Below, piece by piece: positions 35,793 to 43,981 of a stretch of 64,000 nt of DNA. The position numbers and the translations under genes are program-made. The stretch lies in assembly GCF_032595355.1 (NCBI RefSeq), contig NZ_JASMWN010000003.1:62001-126000 (forward strand). The letters run 5' to 3'. Within the stretch, counting starts at the first letter, position 1, and every line of letters begins with the position of its first letter. The notes under the pieces were generated by a model that had not been told where the DNA came from, did not search any database, and saw nothing but the letters and a program-made list of their open reading frames with translations. The stretch is from Sedimentitalea todarodis (GTDB lineage: Bacteria; Pseudomonadota; Alphaproteobacteria; Rhodobacterales; Rhodobacteraceae).

Positions 35793-37163
35793 TCAGCCCG
35801 CTGCGCGTTGCTGACGGTTTGCCCGCAGGCTGGACAACTCCTCGGCCACGAGAAAGGCCAGTTCCAGCGACTGGCTGGCATTCAGGCGCGGATCACATGC
35901 GGTGTGATACCGGTCTGACAAATCCTCGTCACTGACTGCCTGAACGCCACCCGTGCATTCGGTCACGTCCTGGCCGGTCATCTCGAAATGCACACCACCG
36001 GGCACCGTGCCTTCGGCGGCATGGATTGCAAAGAACTCCCGAACTTCACGCAGGACGGACTCAAACGGCCGGGTCTTGTAGCCGCTCGACGACTTGACGG
36101 TGTTGCCATGCATCGGATCACAAACCCAGACCACTTCGGCACCTTCTTCGCGCACTGTCTGGATCAGACGGGGCAGATGCTCGGCCACCTTGCCTGCGCC
36201 AAAGCGGGCGATCAGGGTCAACCGGCCCGGCTCGTTTTCCGGGTTCAGCTTGGCCATCAGGAGCTTGAGATCGTCGCTGGTCATCGTCGGGCCGCATTTT
36301 AGACCGATGGGATTCAGCACACCGCTTGCGAATTCCACATGGGCGCCGTCCGGCTGCCGCGTGCGATCGCCGATCCAGATCAGATGACCGGAGCCGGCGA
36401 GCCAGTTGCCGGATGTCGAATCGCGCCGGGTCAGCGCCTCTTCGTATTCCAGCAGCAGGCTTTCATGGCTGGTGTAGAACTCGACCGATTGCAGCGTGTG
36501 CGCGGTGTCCTGGTTGACCCCAGCCGCCTTCATGAAATCGAGCGTATCGCTGATCCGGTTGGCCACTTCGCGATAGCGTTCCGCCTCTTCGCTTTCAGTA
36601 AATCCAAGGGTCCAGGCGTGCACCTGATGCACATCCGCATATCCACCGGTGGAAAACGCGCGCAGCAGGTTCAGCGTGGCGGCGGCCTGCGTGTAGGCCT
36701 GCAGCATCTTGCCGGGATCGGCGATACGGCCCTCGGGTGTAAACGCCAGTTCGTTGATGATGTCACCGCGATAGCTGGGCAGTTCCACACCGTTGACCAC
36801 CTCGGTCGGGGCGCTGCGCGGCTTGGCGAATTGTCCGGCCATGCGTCCGACCTTGATCACAGGCACCTTTGCACCATGCGTCAGCACCATCGCCATTTGC
36901 AGCATGACCTTGAACGTGTCGCGGATGCCGTCGGCGCTGAACTGATCAAAGGCCTCGGCGCAATCGCCACCCTGCAGCAGAAACGCCTCGCCACGCGCCG
37001 CCGCGCCGAGATGCGTCTTGAGACGGCGGGCTTCGCCGGCAAAGACCAGCGGCGGATACTTGGCCAGTTGCGCCTCGACCGCGTTCAATGCCGGCTGGTC
37101 GGTATAGTCGGGCATCTGTATCCGAGGCTTGCTGCGCCAGCCGGTTTTTTGCCACTTACTCAT
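35793..37163 (-). CDS. 3-deoxy-7-phosphoheptulonate synthase, class II
   Basis: Class II (plant-type) DAHP synthase joins phosphoenolpyruvate and erythrose 4-phosphate in the first shikimate step. The 456-residue protein shows WQKTGWRSKPRIQMPDY, FLLQGGDCAEAFDQF, KVGRMAGQFAKPRS, HLIWIGDRTRQPDGAHVEF, NPIGLKCGP and WVCDPMHGNTVKSSSGYKTR (pieces of typical motifs; cysteine and histidine metal ligands in GGDCAE and DPMHGN). The frame continues 94 codons upstream across the promoter region, but the ATG at 37163 has a GGAGA site and is the family start. It is divergent from the GlxA-type regulator. Confidence 0.95.
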   Translation of the reverse strand: MSKWQKTGWRSKPRIQMPDYTDQPALNAVEAQLAKYPPLVFAGEARRLKTHLGAAARGEAFLLQGGDCAEAFDQFSADGIRDTFKVMLQMAMVLTHGAKVPVIKVGRMAGQFAKPRSAPTEVVNGVELPSYRGDIINELAFTPEGRIADPGKMLQAYTQAAATLNLLRAFSTGGYADVHQVHAWTLGFTESEEAERYREVANRISDTLDFMKAAGVNQDTAHTLQSVEFYTSHESLLLEYEEALTRRDSTSGNWLAGSGHLIWIGDRTRQPDGAHVEFASGVLNPIGLKCGPTMTSDDLKLLMAKLNPENEPGRLTLIARFGAGKVAEHLPRLIQTVREEGAEVVWVCDPMHGNTVKSSSGYKTRPFESVLREVREFFAIHAAEGTVPGGVHFEMTGQDVTECTGGVQAVSDEDLSDRYHTACDPRLNASQSLELAFLVAEELSSLRANRQQRAAG

Positions 37164-37308
37164 CGCTCTGATCTCCGTTCCGCGTCTCAGGTTGCCTCTA
37201 TACAAAAGCCCGGCGCAGGTTGCCATATGCGAATTGCGTCCCTTGACGTCGTAGATAGGGTTTGAGCAAGGTGAAATTGACGGGGTGCTGTTCGAAGGAA
37301 TGAGATCA

Positions 37309-38313
37309 ATGAAAGAGCAACGCAAAGTTGTCGATGTCGAAACGAAACCGCTGAAACCGCGCCGCTTTGTTTTTGTTCTTGTGGACAACTTCACGCTGCT
37401 GAGCTTTGCCTCGGCACTGGAAAGCCTGCGGATTGCAAATCGCATGGCCGGACAGGACCTCTATACGTGGCGGCTGATCGGCGAAGGCGGCGAGACCATG
37501 ACCTGTTCGGCGGGCACGTCGTTTCAGCTTGACGGAGATCTGGACGAGCTGACTCGCGATGACACCGTCCTGATCTGCGGGGGCATCAATATGCAGGCCG
37601 CGACCACCAAGCGATTGCTCGGCTGGGTGCGGCGCGAGGCGCGCAAGGGGCTGTTGGTAGGTGGATTGTGCACGGCGGCGTTTGCGCTTGCCAAGGCCGG
37701 TCTTCTCGACGGCAAGAAGGCGACGATCCACTGGGAAAACTCGGACAGCTTTGCAGAAGAATTCGAAGACGTCGTGCTTACCAAGTCGGTGTTCGTGATC
37801 GACGGCAACCGGATGACCACGGCGGGTGGTACCTCCTCCATCGACCTGATGCTGAAGCTGATCGCGGACGATCACGGCGAGGACCTTGCCAACTCAGTGG
37901 CGGATCAGTTGATCTATTCAAGCATCCGCACCGACCAGGACACGCAGCGCCTGTCGGTCCCGACGCGGATTGGCGTGCGTCACCCCAAGTTGAGCCAGGT
38001 CATTCAAATGATGGAACAGAACATCGAGGAACCGATCAGCCCGTCGGTCCTGGCCAAGGACGTTGGCATGTCGACCCGGCAGCTCGAGCGGCTGTTCCGA
38101 CGATACCTCAACCGTTCGCCCAAGCGATACTACATGGAATTGCGGTTGCAAAAGGCGCGTAACCTGTTGATGCAGACCGACATGAGCGTGATCAACGTGG
38201 CGCTGGCCTGTGGATTCGCTTCGCCCAGCCATTTTTCCAAATGCTACCGGGCGCATTATGACACGACACCCTACCGCGAGCGCGGCAGCCATGCGGCGCG
38301 GCTTTCGGTTTGA
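37309..38313 (+). CDS. GlxA-type transcriptional regulator, DJ-1/PfpI plus AraC HTH
   Basis: The 334-residue protein has an N-terminal class I amidotransferase-like domain (about 15-185, GLLVGGLCTAAFALAKAGLL with the elbow cysteine, ATIHWEN) and a C-terminal AraC/XylS double HTH (about 220-325, STRQLERLFRRYLNRSPKRY and ACGFASPSHFSKCYR). The group includes GbdR, CdhR and ArgR, which respond to quaternary amines or arginine. The effector here is unknown. The ATG at 37309 is well spaced from GAAGGA; one at 37300 is in frame. The stop overlaps the start of a truncated GNAT gene. Confidence 0.92.
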   Translation: MKEQRKVVDVETKPLKPRRFVFVLVDNFTLLSFASALESLRIANRMAGQDLYTWRLIGEGGETMTCSAGTSFQLDGDLDELTRDDTVLICGGINMQAATTKRLLGWVRREARKGLLVGGLCTAAFALAKAGLLDGKKATIHWENSDSFAEEFEDVVLTKSVFVIDGNRMTTAGGTSSIDLMLKLIADDHGEDLANSVADQLIYSSIRTDQDTQRLSVPTRIGVRHPKLSQVIQMMEQNIEEPISPSVLAKDVGMSTRQLERLFRRYLNRSPKRYYMELRLQKARNLLMQTDMSVINVALACGFASPSHFSKCYRAHYDTTPYRERGSHAARLSV

Positions 38314-38630
38314 TCCGGACGCGGTTGTTGTTGTTGCGGCCGGCGCGGCCCGACGACCTGATGCCGCTGCACGCGATATTCTCGGACCCGCAAACCATGC
38401 GCTACTGGAGCCATCCTGCGCATGAAGAACTGGCACCGACGCAGGCGTTTCTGGAGGCATTCATGCGTGCGGATCCGGAGGCAAGATACGAGTTCATTCT
38501 TGAATTTGACGGTGTCTGCGTTGGAAAGGCCGGCGACAAGGATTTTCTCTATGGTGGGACAGAGTGGTGCGATACCGCCTATTATCGGCTGCTCCGCGCC
38601 GCGTTTCAGGGTGCGGGCGAGAGGCGATAG
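38310..38630 (+). pseudogene. Truncated GNAT acetyltransferase
   Basis: The first 75 residues (RTRLLLLRPARPDDL, IFSDPQTMRYWSHPAH, EFDGVCVGKAG) match the start of RimJ/RimL-type GNAT N-acetyltransferases, which usually run to about 170 residues. After KAG the protein changes to an unrelated tail and stops at 106 residues, losing the acetyl-CoA-binding core. The start would be TTG at 38310, overlapping the regulator stop. The 3' end overlaps the convergent PQQ-type gene by 25 bp. This looks like a remnant cut by rearrangement. Confidence 0.6.
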
Positions 38631-39703
38631 ATTGAACCTCGCCCGACCGAAACGAACCAGATCGATCCGTCCGGTGCCTCGACGATATCGCGCACGCGTT
38701 CGGTTTCAGGACCTTTGATCTGTGCGGCCTCACGAAGGGGTGTCCCGTCAAGTCGGCTGATATAGTCAAATTTCAGGGAGCCGACAAAGATGTCACCCCG
38801 CCAATCCGGCCACAGCCGACCGGAATAGACCAACAGCCCCGAGGGCGCGATGGACGGGTCCCAGTAGTGCTCGGGCTGCTCGAGCCCCTGCCGTGAAGTG
38901 CCTTCACCGATTTTCTTGCCGGAGTAGTGCTTGCCGTAAGAGATGATCGGCCAGCCATAGTTTCGACCTTTGCGGATCATGTTCACTTCGTCGCCACCTT
39001 GCGCCCCATGTTCAGAAGTCCAGATGCGACCCTGCGAATCCATGTCCGCGCCCTGTGGATTGCGATGGCCCAGCGACCAGATTTCGGGCAGTGCCCCGGC
39101 CGCGCCGACAAACGGATTGTCCGCAGGCACGGAACCGTCCCGGTTGATCCGCACGATCTTGCCATTGTAGGCACCAAGATCCTGCGCTCGTTCGCTTTGA
39201 CCGCGATCACCGATGGTGATGAAGAGTGTTCCGTCCCGAGCGTCGATCACACGGCTTCCGAAATGCCGGCCGGCACGGCCACCACCGGTAGCCTCAAACA
39301 GAATGCGTAGCTCTGTGAGCGCTGTTCCGGCGGCATTCAACCGACCCGAGGCCAGGGCGGTGTCCGCACCACCGCCCTGTGGTTTGGAATAGGTCAGCAA
39401 AACCTCGCGACTGCTCGCAAAGTCGCGGGGGATCGTCACGTCAAGCAGGCCGCCCTGCCCCGAGGCGCGCACCCGGGGCACGCCGTCGACCCTGGTCGCC
39501 TTGCCATGTGCCACATGCAGAAGATCGCCATCCCGTTCGGTGACCAGAAATGCGCCCCCGGGCAGGAAATCGACCGCCCAGGGACGATCAAGCCCGGTGA
39601 TCATCGGATCGATCTGAACATCGCCCGCGGTCGTCCTCAGGGTTCCCGCCGTCGATTCGGTGGTGACGAGCGCCGCAACAGCGCAGATCAGGGCATAGAG
39701 CAT
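38606..39703 (-). CDS. PQQ-dependent sugar dehydrogenase-family beta-propeller protein
   Basis: The roughly 365-residue exported protein resembles YliI/Asd and soluble glucose dehydrogenase. It has a signal peptide (about 1-22), GLDRPWAVDFLPGGAFLVTER, GLLDVTIPRDF, the histidine region RHFGSRV, IGDRGQSERAQDL, SLGHRNPQGADMD, TSEHGAQGGDEVN and NYGWPIISYGKHY. These are the usual blades and PQQ/calcium loops. It would oxidise aldoses in the periplasm, with an unknown electron acceptor. The start at 39703 follows AAGAGG. The open frame extends into the divergent promoter region. Confidence 0.9.
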   Translation of the reverse strand: MLYALICAVAALVTTESTAGTLRTTAGDVQIDPMITGLDRPWAVDFLPGGAFLVTERDGDLLHVAHGKATRVDGVPRVRASGQGGLLDVTIPRDFASSREVLLTYSKPQGGGADTALASGRLNAAGTALTELRILFEATGGGRAGRHFGSRVIDARDGTLFITIGDRGQSERAQDLGAYNGKIVRINRDGSVPADNPFVGAAGALPEIWSLGHRNPQGADMDSQGRIWTSEHGAQGGDEVNMIRKGRNYGWPIISYGKHYSGKKIGEGTSRQGLEQPEHYWDPSIAPSGLLVYSGRLWPDWRGDIFVGSLKFDYISRLDGTPLREAAQIKGPETERVRDIVEAPDGSIWFVSVGRGSIYRLSPAP

Positions 39704-39873
39704 GGCAAACCTCTTTTTCTTCGCGGTTCTACCTAGGCCGGCATCCGCGTTTGGCAAAACCACCACCGGAGGATCTGACCCGGCGGAAAGCACCGCGACA
39801 TGGGACTTTTCTTTTGCTGGCACCTTGCCTAGGGTTCCGTTTGAACATTGCGTTCCAACACGGGAGAAACCAA

Positions 39874-41064
39874 ATGAAAAAACTGCTCTTGGCCACAACG
39901 GCCACAGCATTGATCGCCGGCGCGGCCTTTGCGGACGGCCATGCGAAAGACGTCAAACTCGGCATCCTGATCGGCTTTACCGGTCCAATCGAATCCCTGA
40001 CCAGCGCGATGGCTGCAGGTGCTGAACTGGCGATGAAAGAAGTCACGGATAGCGGTGCGCTGCTCGACAGTGCGACAGTGACCCCGATGCGGGCCGATAC
40101 CGGATGTATCGACAATGGTCTGTCCACGGCCAACGCCGAACGCCTGATTGCCGACGGCATCAACGGCCTGATCGGCGGCGACTGTTCCGGCGTCACCGGT
40201 GCAATCCTTCAGAACGTTGCGATCCCCAACGGGATGGTGATGATTTCACCTTCGGCGACATCGCCCGGCCTGTCCACGATGGATGACAACGGGTTGTTCT
40301 TCCGCACCGCACCTTCGGACGCCCGCGAAGGTCAGGTGATGGCGGATATCCTGACGGATCGTGGTATCAAGTCGATCGCCCTGACCTATACCAACAACGA
40401 CTATGGCAAGGGTCTCGCCGATGCGATCGTCACGTCTTTCGAGGCCGTTGGAGGTGAAATCACCATCAGCGCAGCCCATGAAGACGGCAAGGCGGACTAT
40501 TCCGCAGAGGTCGGCGCGCTGGCCTCTGCTGGCGGCGACATGCTGGTTGTGGCCGGATATCTGGACCAAGGCGGGTTGGGCATCATCAACGCGTCGCTCG
40601 ATTCCGGTGCCTTTGACACCTTCGGCCTGCCCGGCGGGATGATCGGTGACAGCCTGCCCGAGAATGTCGGCCCGGATCTGAACGGTTCCTTCGGTCAGAT
40701 TGCCGGCTCCGGTGGTGATGGGATCGAAAAGCTGACGGCCATGGCCGGAGACGCGTTCGACGCGACCTCGCCCTACACGCCAGAAAGCTATGACGCGGCG
40801 GCGCTGTTCATGCTTGCAATGCAGGCAGCCAATTCGACCGATCCGGCAGAATACGGATCCAAGATCCTCGAAGTTGCCAATGCACCCGGAGAGAAGATCT
40901 ATCCCGGCGAACTGGCAAAGGGTCTTGAGATCATCAAGAACGGCGGCGACGTCGACTATGTCGGCGCATCTGCGGTCGAACTGATCGGACCTGGCGAAAG
41001 TGCCGGCAGCTATCGGGAGATCGAGGTCAAGGACGGCAAGAACGAAACCGTCAACTTCCGCTGA
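39874..41064 (+). CDS. HAAT-family ABC transporter substrate-binding protein
   Basis: The 396-residue periplasmic protein has a signal peptide (about 1-20, LIAGAAFA) and KLGILIGFTGPIESLTSAMA, typical of LivK-type proteins. The mid-region SGVTGAILQNVAIPNGMVMI and TYTNNDYGKGLADA also fit. It begins the second complete HAAT operon in the window. No catabolic genes are beside it, so amino acids or other widely used substrates are possible. A GGGAG site lies before the ATG at 39874. The longer open frame upstream covers the divergent gap. Confidence 0.92.
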   Translation: MKKLLLATTATALIAGAAFADGHAKDVKLGILIGFTGPIESLTSAMAAGAELAMKEVTDSGALLDSATVTPMRADTGCIDNGLSTANAERLIADGINGLIGGDCSGVTGAILQNVAIPNGMVMISPSATSPGLSTMDDNGLFFRTAPSDAREGQVMADILTDRGIKSIALTYTNNDYGKGLADAIVTSFEAVGGEITISAAHEDGKADYSAEVGALASAGGDMLVVAGYLDQGGLGIINASLDSGAFDTFGLPGGMIGDSLPENVGPDLNGSFGQIAGSGGDGIEKLTAMAGDAFDATSPYTPESYDAAALFMLAMQAANSTDPAEYGSKILEVANAPGEKIYPGELAKGLEIIKNGGDVDYVGASAVELIGPGESAGSYREIEVKDGKNETVNFR

Positions 41065-41085
41065 TCGCAGCAACCTGAACACACA

Positions 41086-41115
41086 AACAGCCCGGTGCAA
41101 TATGACCGGGCTGTT
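41086..41115 (+). terminator. Hairpin after the second binding-protein gene
   Basis: AACAGCCCGGT (41086-41096) pairs perfectly with ACCGGGCTGTT (41105-41115) around an 8-nt loop. T-residues after the stem are few. It probably causes partial termination, so the binding protein is made in excess of the membrane and ATPase parts. Confidence 0.7.
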
Positions 41116-41180
41116 TCAACATTGATAACCGCGCAAAGCGGAACAGGGACAAGCCGCGACAGCGCGGCGCAGGGGGTGCG

Positions 41181-41963
41181 ATGATCGTCGTTGAAGACGT
41201 GCACAAGCATTTTGGCGGATTTCACGCGGTTGACGGGGCGTCGCTGGAAATTTCCGAGGGATCGATCACCGGGTTGATCGGACCAAATGGAGCCGGCAAA
41301 ACAACCCTTTTCAACGTGATAGCTGGCGTTCTTGAACCAACTTCCGGGCGGGTCACCATGGCGGGTGAGGATATCACCGGGCTGCCCCCGCATGATCTGT
41401 TTCACAAGGGATTGCTGCGCACCTTTCAGATTGCGCATGAGTTCGCGTCGATGAGTTGCCGCGAGAACCTGATGATGGTGCCCGGTGGACAAACGGGCGA
41501 GACACTGTGGAACACCTGGTTTGGCCGCAAGCGGATTGCCGACGAAGAACGCGCCTTACGGGCCAAGGCCGACGAGGTTCTGGAGTTCCTGACCATCGAG
41601 CATCTGGCCGATCACAAGGCCGGGCAGGTGTCGGGGGGGCAGAAAAAGCTGCTGGAGCTTGGCCGCACCATGATGGTGGACGCAAGGATCGTGTTTCTGG
41701 ATGAGGTCGGTGCGGGTGTGAACCGGACTCTGCTGAACACCATCGGTGACGCGATCATTCGACTGAACGAGGAACGCGGATATACCTTTGTGGTGATCGA
41801 GCACGACATGGATTTCATTGGACGGTTGTGTGATCCGGTGATCTGCATGGCAGAGGGCAAGGTCCTCGCCGAAGGCACATTGGACGAGATCAAGGCCAAT
41901 GAACTCGTGATCGAAGCCTATCTGGGGACCGGGCTCAAGAACAAGGACAAGGTGGGCGCATGA
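41181..41963 (+). CDS. HAAT ABC transporter ATPase, LivG type
   Basis: The 260-residue ATPase has Walker A GPNGAGKTT (about 34-42), signature SGGQKKLLELG, Walker B IVFLDEVGAGVN (valine in place of the usual proline) and the switch histidine in VIEHDMDFIGRLCD. It belongs with the binding protein at 39874, the LivF-type ATPase and two permeases. A GGGGGTGCG sequence lies before the ATG. The next gene starts 99 bp downstream, with a dispersed repeat in between. Confidence 0.93.
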   Translation: MIVVEDVHKHFGGFHAVDGASLEISEGSITGLIGPNGAGKTTLFNVIAGVLEPTSGRVTMAGEDITGLPPHDLFHKGLLRTFQIAHEFASMSCRENLMMVPGGQTGETLWNTWFGRKRIADEERALRAKADEVLEFLTIEHLADHKAGQVSGGQKKLLELGRTMMVDARIVFLDEVGAGVNRTLLNTIGDAIIRLNEERGYTFVVIEHDMDFIGRLCDPVICMAEGKVLAEGTLDEIKANELVIEAYLGTGLKNKDKVGA

Positions 41964-42010
41964 TCCCGTTGGTTCAATTGCGCGCCTGCGGCGCATTCGA
42001 TTTGTCCGTT

Positions 42011-42053
42011 GGGGCGCTGCCCCAAACCCCGGAGTATTTTTGCAAAGATGAAG
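42011..42053 (+). repeat. Rhodobacteraceae-type dispersed intergenic repeat
   Basis: The 43-bp stretch starts with a short hairpin (GGGGC-GCT-GCCCC) and continues CAAACCCCGGAGTATTTTTG and CAAAGATGAAG. I recall near-identical sequences between genes in many Rhodobacteraceae genomes. Here it sits inside the operon and supplies the AAGGGGG ribosome site of the next gene. Only one copy is in the window, so the repeat status is from memory. Confidence 0.55.
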
Positions 42054-42062
42054 GGGGCGGGC

Positions 42063-42884
42063 ATGTCTTCTGATCCTTATGGCGATCGTGGCAACACGGA
42101 CCGGTCCATTGCAAACCCGCATGGGGCCGGTACCTTGCGACCGTCTCCGGGCACCGGACAGGCGATGGACACTGCAAGTGCCTTTCTGATCGGGGATTGC
42201 ATGACGGGTGGTTATGGCAAGGGTCCAGACATTCTTCATGATTGTACAATCGCCGTGGACAAGGGTGAGATTGCCGTGATCGTCGGGCCCAATGGCGCCG
42301 GCAAGTCCACTGCGATGAAGGCGGTTTTCGGCATGCTCGATGTACGCCAGGGGTCGGTGCGGCTGGACGGTGAGGAGATTACCGGGCTGTCGCCACAGGA
42401 TCGCGTGGTCAAGGGGATGGGGTTTGTGCCGCAGACCAACAACATTTTCACCTCGATGACCGTGGAAGAGAACCTTGAGATGGGCGCGTTCATCCGCACC
42501 GATGATTTTTCCGATACGATGTCTCAGATCTATGACCTGTTCCCGATCCTGAAGGAAAAGCGCAGCCAGGCAGCGGGCGAATTGTCAGGCGGGCAGCGCC
42601 AGCAGGTCGCTGTGGGGCGCGCATTGATGACGCGGCCCAAGGTTCTGATGCTGGACGAACCCACCGCCGGTGTCAGCCCGATCGTGATGGACGAGTTGTT
42701 TGACCGGATTATCGAGGTGGCGCGCACCGGCATTCCGATCCTGATGGTCGAGCAAAACGCGCGGCAGGCGCTGGAAATTGCCGACAAGGGCTATGTTCTG
42801 GTGCAGGGCGCGAATGCCTATTCAGGGACCGGCAAGGATTTGCTGGCTGATCCCGACGTGCGCAAATCGTTCCTAGGGGGCTGA
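42063..42884 (+). CDS. HAAT ABC transporter ATPase, LivF type
   Basis: The 273-residue ATPase has Walker A GPNGAGKST, signature LSGGQRQQVAVGRAL, Walker B VLMLDEPTAGVSP and MVEQNARQALEIAD. The ATPase fold starts near residue 40 (AFLIGDCMTGGYGKGPDILH). Before it lies a polar, glycine/proline-rich N-terminal extension of about 40 residues not found in typical LivF proteins. The ATG at 42063 has an AAGGGGG site that overlaps the dispersed repeat. A 27-residue open frame follows before the permease gene. Confidence 0.9.
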   Translation: MSSDPYGDRGNTDRSIANPHGAGTLRPSPGTGQAMDTASAFLIGDCMTGGYGKGPDILHDCTIAVDKGEIAVIVGPNGAGKSTAMKAVFGMLDVRQGSVRLDGEEITGLSPQDRVVKGMGFVPQTNNIFTSMTVEENLEMGAFIRTDDFSDTMSQIYDLFPILKEKRSQAAGELSGGQRQQVAVGRALMTRPKVLMLDEPTAGVSPIVMDELFDRIIEVARTGIPILMVEQNARQALEIADKGYVLVQGANAYSGTGKDLLADPDVRKSFLGG

Positions 42885-42887
42885 GTT

Positions 42888-42971
42888 ATGATCTATTTGG
42901 AACGGACCTTTGGCCGGATATTCCGACTGCCTGACGATTTGTATCCGCGCAGGGATGAGGGCATGCCGTGA
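42888..42971 (+). CDS. Possible 27-residue ORF between livF- and livH-type genes
   Basis: An ATG at 42888 after AGGGGG opens a 27-residue frame (MIYLERTFGRIFRLPDDLYP...) whose TGA overlaps the ATG of the permease gene at 42971 (TGATG). The peptide is basic and not recognised. It may couple translation of the permease to the upstream gene or be a true small protein. Confidence 0.35.
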   Translation: MIYLERTFGRIFRLPDDLYPRRDEGMP

Positions 42972-43981
42972 TGGATTTTCTCAATGCCATCGTCGCCCTC
43001 GCGAATTATGTGTTGATCCCCGCAATGTCCTATGGCAGCCAGCTGGCGCTTGGGGCTTTGGGAGTCACGCTGATCTACGGGATCCTTCGGTTCTCGAATT
43101 TTGCCCATGGCGATACCATGGCGTTCGGGGCGATGGTGACCATTCTTGTGACCTGGTGGATGCAATCGATTGGCATCAGCCTTGGTCCATTGCCGACCGC
43201 CCTGCTTGCCCTGCCCTTTGGCATCTTGGGTTGTGCGCTGCTGGTCCTGGCAACCGACAAGATGGTCTACCAATTCTATCGTGAACAAAAAGCCAAGCCG
43301 GTCATTCTCGTGATCGTGTCGATGGGTGTCATGTTCATCATGAACGGTCTCGTCAGGTTCATTATCGGGCCAGATGACCAAAACTTCTCGGACGGAGCCC
43401 GGTTCATTATCTCGGCGCGCGATTTCAAACAGATGACAGGGCTGGATGAAGGGCTTGCGATCAAGACAAGTCAGGGGATCACGGTCATCACGGCGATTGT
43501 CGTTGTGGCATTGCTGTTCTGGTTCCTGAGCCGGACCCGCACGGGGAAATCCATGCGGGCCTATTCCGACAATGAAGACCTGGCGTTGCTTTCGGGAATC
43601 AATCCGGAGCGGGTGGTGATGTACACCTGGTTCATCGTCGCGGCCCTCGCGACGGTGGCGGGAGTGTTGTATGGTTTGGACAAGTCGTTCAAACCTTTCA
43701 CCTATTTCCAACTTCTGCTACCGATCTTTGCCAGTGCGATCGTCGGAGGGCTGGGCAGTCCGCTGGGCGCAATTGCCGGCGGGTTCATCATCGCCTTTTC
43801 CGAGGTCACGATCACCTATGCTTGGAAAAAAATCCTCATCTATCTGATGCCGGAATCGCTGGAACCCTCTGGGCTCGTGCAGTTGTTGAGTACGGATTAC
43901 AAGTTCGCGGTGTCCTTTGTGATCCTGTTGATCGTGCTGCTGTTCCGTCCAACCGGTATTTTCAGGGGGAAAGCGCTATGA
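42971..43981 (+). CDS. HAAT ABC transporter permease, LivH type
   Basis: The 336-residue membrane protein has LivH features: GSQLALGALGVTLIYGILRF then SNFAHGDTMAFGAM, the cytoplasmic loop MRAYSDNEDLALLSGINPERV, and GGLGSPLGAIAGGF. About eight membrane segments are expected. The ATG at 42971 overlaps the small ORF stop; a GTG one codon earlier is possible. The stop overlaps the LivM-type gene by ATGA. Confidence 0.92.
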   Translation: MDFLNAIVALANYVLIPAMSYGSQLALGALGVTLIYGILRFSNFAHGDTMAFGAMVTILVTWWMQSIGISLGPLPTALLALPFGILGCALLVLATDKMVYQFYREQKAKPVILVIVSMGVMFIMNGLVRFIIGPDDQNFSDGARFIISARDFKQMTGLDEGLAIKTSQGITVITAIVVVALLFWFLSRTRTGKSMRAYSDNEDLALLSGINPERVVMYTWFIVAALATVAGVLYGLDKSFKPFTYFQLLLPIFASAIVGGLGSPLGAIAGGFIIAFSEVTITYAWKKILIYLMPESLEPSGLVQLLSTDYKFAVSFVILLIVLLFRPTGIFRGKAL

